Shown one piece after another: positions 61,708 through 64,000 of a DNA stretch of 64,000 nt. Source of the DNA: Clostridium transplantifaecale (GTDB lineage: Bacteria; Bacillota; Clostridia; Lachnospirales; Lachnospiraceae); assembly GCF_900626075.1 (NCBI RefSeq), contig NZ_UYZY01000003.1, positions 62,001 through 126,000 on the forward strand. Direction: 5' to 3'. How positions within the stretch are numbered: position 1 is the stretch's first letter; each line of letters starts with the position of its first letter. The translations under genes and the position numbers were made by a program. The notes under the pieces were generated by a model. That model did not search any database, was not told the origin of the DNA, and saw only the letters and a list, made by a program, of their open reading frames with translations.

Positions 61708-62634
61708 ATGTATGGAGTTACGATTACGGAACTGATAGAAAAACTGGGGCTTCGCAATATGACAATGGAGCTGGATACGGACGCGATTGTGTTGGTACAT
61801 CCGGATATTAACCGCCCGGCTTTACAGCTGACCGGATTTTTTGACCATTTTGACAAGGATCGAGTTCAGATTATCGGATATGTGGAGCGCGCTTATCTCG
61901 ATAAGCTGACCCCAGAGCGCCGCCATGAGGTATATGACGCCCTGATTTCCAGCCAGATCCCCTGTCTTCTTTACAGCCGGGGAATGATGCCGGATGAAGA
62001 TGTGCTGGAGCTCTGCAACCATTATGAAGTTCCATGCATGGTTTCGGAGAAGACGACTTCAGATTTAATGGCGGAAATCATACGCTGGCTCAATGTCAAA
62101 CTGGCTCCAATGATCAGCATCCATGGGGTGTTGGTGGACGTATTTGGCGAGGGAGTCCTGATTATGGGGGAGAGCGGGATTGGAAAAAGCGAGGCTGCGC
62201 TTGAACTGATTAAGCGGGGACACCGTCTTGTAAGTGACGACGTGGTGGAGATACGCCGCGTCAGCGACGAGACGCTCATCGGTTCGGCGCCCGATATCAC
62301 CAGGCATTTTATTGAACTCCGCGGCATAGGTATCATTGACGTGAAAACACTGTTTGGTGTGGAGAGCGTTAAGGACACTCAGTCCATCGATATGGTAATC
62401 AAACTGGAAGAATGGGACAGAGAGAGAGAGTATGACAGACTAGGAATGGAAGATCAGTATACGGAATTCCTTGGCAACAAGGTAGTCTGCCATTCAATCC
62501 CGATTCGCCCGGGCAGAAATCTTGCCATTATCGTGGAATCGGCGGCTGTCAATTACAGACAGAAGAAAATGGGGTATAATGCGGCCAGGGAGCTTTACAA
62601 CCGCGTCCAGGCCAACCTCGCGAGAAAAGATTGA
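61708..62634 (+). CDS. hprK: HPr kinase/phosphorylase
   Basis: This 308-aa bifunctional enzyme phosphorylates and dephosphorylates Ser46 of HPr, controlling carbon catabolite repression. Walker A is MGESGIGKSEAAL (about 153), the signature HFIELRGIGIIDVKTLFG follows, and the N-terminal DRTGG-like domain is present (about 1-130). The ATG at 61708 is preferred; AAGGAG lies 11 bases upstream and in-frame earlier ATGs are too close to it. The uvrC-hprK-murB-rapZ order is usual in Clostridia. Confidence 0.96.
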   Translation: MYGVTITELIEKLGLRNMTMELDTDAIVLVHPDINRPALQLTGFFDHFDKDRVQIIGYVERAYLDKLTPERRHEVYDALISSQIPCLLYSRGMMPDEDVLELCNHYEVPCMVSEKTTSDLMAEIIRWLNVKLAPMISIHGVLVDVFGEGVLIMGESGIGKSEAALELIKRGHRLVSDDVVEIRRVSDETLIGSAPDITRHFIELRGIGIIDVKTLFGVESVKDTQSIDMVIKLEEWDREREYDRLGMEDQYTEFLGNKVVCHSIPIRPGRNLAIIVESAAVNYRQKKMGYNAARELYNRVQANLARKD

Positions 62635-62659
62635 AAACAGAAAACAGGCAGGATATAAC

Positions 62660-63571
62660 ATGAACAATTTTTTTGAGAGACTTTGTCTGGCAGCAGGAGA
62701 CGGTCAGGTGAAAAAAGACGAGATGATGAGCGGGCATACCACGTTCCGCGTGGGAGGGCCGGCATCCTATTTCGTGTCGCCGGACGGTGACGAAGCGCTT
62801 AGAAATGTGCTTCTTCTCTGCCAGGAGGAACAGATGCCGTATTATATACTTGGCAACGGAAGCAATCTTTTAGTAAGTGACAAGGGTTATGACGGCGTTA
62901 TGATTCTGATGGGGGAGAGCTTTTCGGGGATCCGTGAAGATGAGCCGTGTGAGATTACGGCCGGTGCAGGAGCGCTGCTCTCCAGAATCGCCAAAGAGGC
63001 AATGGAGCGTTCGCTGACGGGCTTTGAGTTTGCTGCCGGAATTCCGGGAACGCTAGGCGGCGCGGCTGTCATGAATGCAGGAGCCTACGACGGAGAGATG
63101 AAGGATGTCTTAAAGTCGGTCAGGGTCATGGATAAATCGGGCAGGATTCTTACTCTTACCAGAGATGAACTGGATCTGGGCTACCGTCACAGCTGTATCC
63201 CGGAGAGGGAATACACCGTCCTTTCCGCCGTTATTTCCCTGAAGAAGGGCGATCGGGAGAAGATTCAGGAAAAGATGGCCGAACTGGCGAAAAAAAGGCG
63301 CGATAAACAGCCGCTTGAGTATCCGAGCGCGGGAAGCACATTTAAAAGACCGGCCGGTTATTTTGCCGGTAAGCTGATAGATGATGCCGGAATGCGGGGC
63401 TACCGGGAAGGCGGCGCCCAGGTTTCCGAGAAACACTGCGGTTTTGTCATCAACTGCGGAGGCGCTACGGCGGAAGATATCCGTTCCCTGTGCCGTTCTG
63501 TGCAGAGAAAAGTAAAAGAGACATCAGGGGTGGACCTGGAGACAGAAGTACGTATGATAGGCTGGGATTAA
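62660..63571 (+). CDS. murB: UDP-N-acetylenolpyruvoylglucosamine reductase
   Basis: This 303-aa FAD enzyme reduces the enolpyruvyl intermediate to UDP-MurNAc in peptidoglycan synthesis. Motifs: TTFRVGGPASYFV, YYILGNGSNLLV, GIPGTLGGAAVMNAGAYDGEM, YRHSCIPERE and PSAGSTFKRPAGYFAGKLID. It is the type II form with SAGSxFKRP. The start MNNFFERL is preferred to a long upstream extension that runs into hprK. Confidence 0.96.
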   Translation: MNNFFERLCLAAGDGQVKKDEMMSGHTTFRVGGPASYFVSPDGDEALRNVLLLCQEEQMPYYILGNGSNLLVSDKGYDGVMILMGESFSGIREDEPCEITAGAGALLSRIAKEAMERSLTGFEFAAGIPGTLGGAAVMNAGAYDGEMKDVLKSVRVMDKSGRILTLTRDELDLGYRHSCIPEREYTVLSAVISLKKGDREKIQEKMAELAKKRRDKQPLEYPSAGSTFKRPAGYFAGKLIDDAGMRGYREGGAQVSEKHCGFVINCGGATAEDIRSLCRSVQRKVKETSGVDLETEVRMIGWD

Positions 63572-63626
63572 TACCATCAGCAGATACGGCGCTAAACGGA
63601 CACAGGAATGACAGAAGGAGAAAAAA

Positions 63627-64000
63627 ATGCGGCTTGTAATTGTTACCGGAATGTCGGGAGCAGGGAAGACGGCGGCTCTCAAAATGCTGGAAGATATGGG
63701 ATTCTACTGCGTAGATAACCTGCCGATTCCGCTCGTCGGTAAGTTTGCGGAGCTGGTGGAGAGCAGCAGCGGAGATATAAAAAGCGGCGCGTTGGGAATC
63801 GACGTCAGGAGCGGCGAGGAGCTGTGTGAACTTGAAAAAACACTGTGTGAGTGGGATCGGCTCAAATTCCCGTATGAGATTTTGTTTCTGGATGCCAGCG
63901 ATGAAATTCTGATTAAAAGATATAAAGAAACAAGGAGAGCGCATCCTCTGGCAGGCACCCAGCGGCTGGACCGCGGGATTGCCAAAGAGAGGGAGAAACT
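63627..64000 (+). CDS. rapZ: RNase adapter protein RapZ, 3'-truncated by window end
   Basis: The first 124 codons are visible. Walker A is TGMSGAGKTAALKMLEDMGF, followed by YCVDNLPIPLV, IDVRSGEEL, LFLDASDEILIKRYKETRR and HPLAG, all diagnostic of the YvcJ/RapZ nucleotide-binding family. AAGGAG precedes the ATG. It follows hprK and murB; whiA is the usual next gene outside the window. Confidence 0.95.
   Translation, partial: MRLVIVTGMSGAGKTAALKMLEDMGFYCVDNLPIPLVGKFAELVESSSGDIKSGALGIDVRSGEELCELEKTLCEWDRLKFPYEILFLDASDEILIKRYKETRRAHPLAGTQRLDRGIAKEREK

Overview
The window looks like a chromosomal segment of a gut-type Lachnospiraceae (former Clostridium cluster XIVa; Enterocloster / [Clostridium] symbiosum-like). 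This is inferred from moderate GC, strong AGGAGG ribosome sites, low-GC sigma-A promoters, a SpoVB-type flippase, DUF5688, DUF1653 and DUF2812 proteins, a split ThrE exporter and the uvrC-hprK-murB-rapZ order typical of Clostridia. No rRNA, CRISPR array, transposase or prophage was seen.

Layout. 1-1.7 kb: end of a TRAP transporter operon. 1.8-3.3 kb: SpoVB-like flippase (minus). 4.0-8.1 kb: nifS-nifU-mnmA plus a lipoprotein amidase. 8.2-20.9 kb: a leftward operon of eight genes encoding a 65-aa protein, two SipW-type signal peptidases, three TasA-like exported proteins, a membrane-anchored repeat protein and a 2370-aa surface protein. 20.96-21.36 kb: a 350-bp segment bounded by near-perfect 29-bp inverted repeats, directly beside a tyrosine recombinase (21.4-22.2 kb). 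22.4 kb: tRNA-Ser(CGA). 22.9-27.2 kb: two small genes, then hcp, a cupin and a ferredoxin opposite a Crp/Fnr regulator. 27.3-30.2 kb: PadR regulator with two DUF2812 membrane proteins. 30.7-35.3 kb: aminotransferase, VanZ-like, truA, and an ECF sigma / RsgI-like pair. 35.4 kb: tRNA-Gln(CTG). 35.7-40.7 kb: threonine aldolase and the ribDEBAH operon with an FMN riboswitch. 41.3-46.8 kb: uvrB, feoAB, split ThrE. 46.8-52.7 kb: DUF5688, GNAT, a gene-poor stretch, radical SAM protein, azlCD, a small acidic protein and a family-6 DNA glycosylase. 53.1-56.7 kb: ftsH and DUF1846. 57.3-64 kb: ogt, putative glycoside hydrolase lipoprotein, DUF1653, uvrC, hprK, murB and the start of rapZ.

The most notable system is the 8.2-22.2 kb locus. 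The inverted repeats, the internal promoter candidates and the intact recombinase beside them fit an invertible promoter that switches a SipW/TasA-like surface-fibre operon ON and OFF. In the orientation given, the best internal promoter points away from the operon, so I infer the sequenced state is OFF. Other points of interest are a dispersed repeat family with GTTACTGTTCAC ends (about 3.7, 48.7 and 50.7 kb), a perfect 32-bp-arm palindrome with a 109-bp tandem repeat at 57 kb, and a promoter/RBS/terminator unit near 49 kb that has no recognisable ORF.
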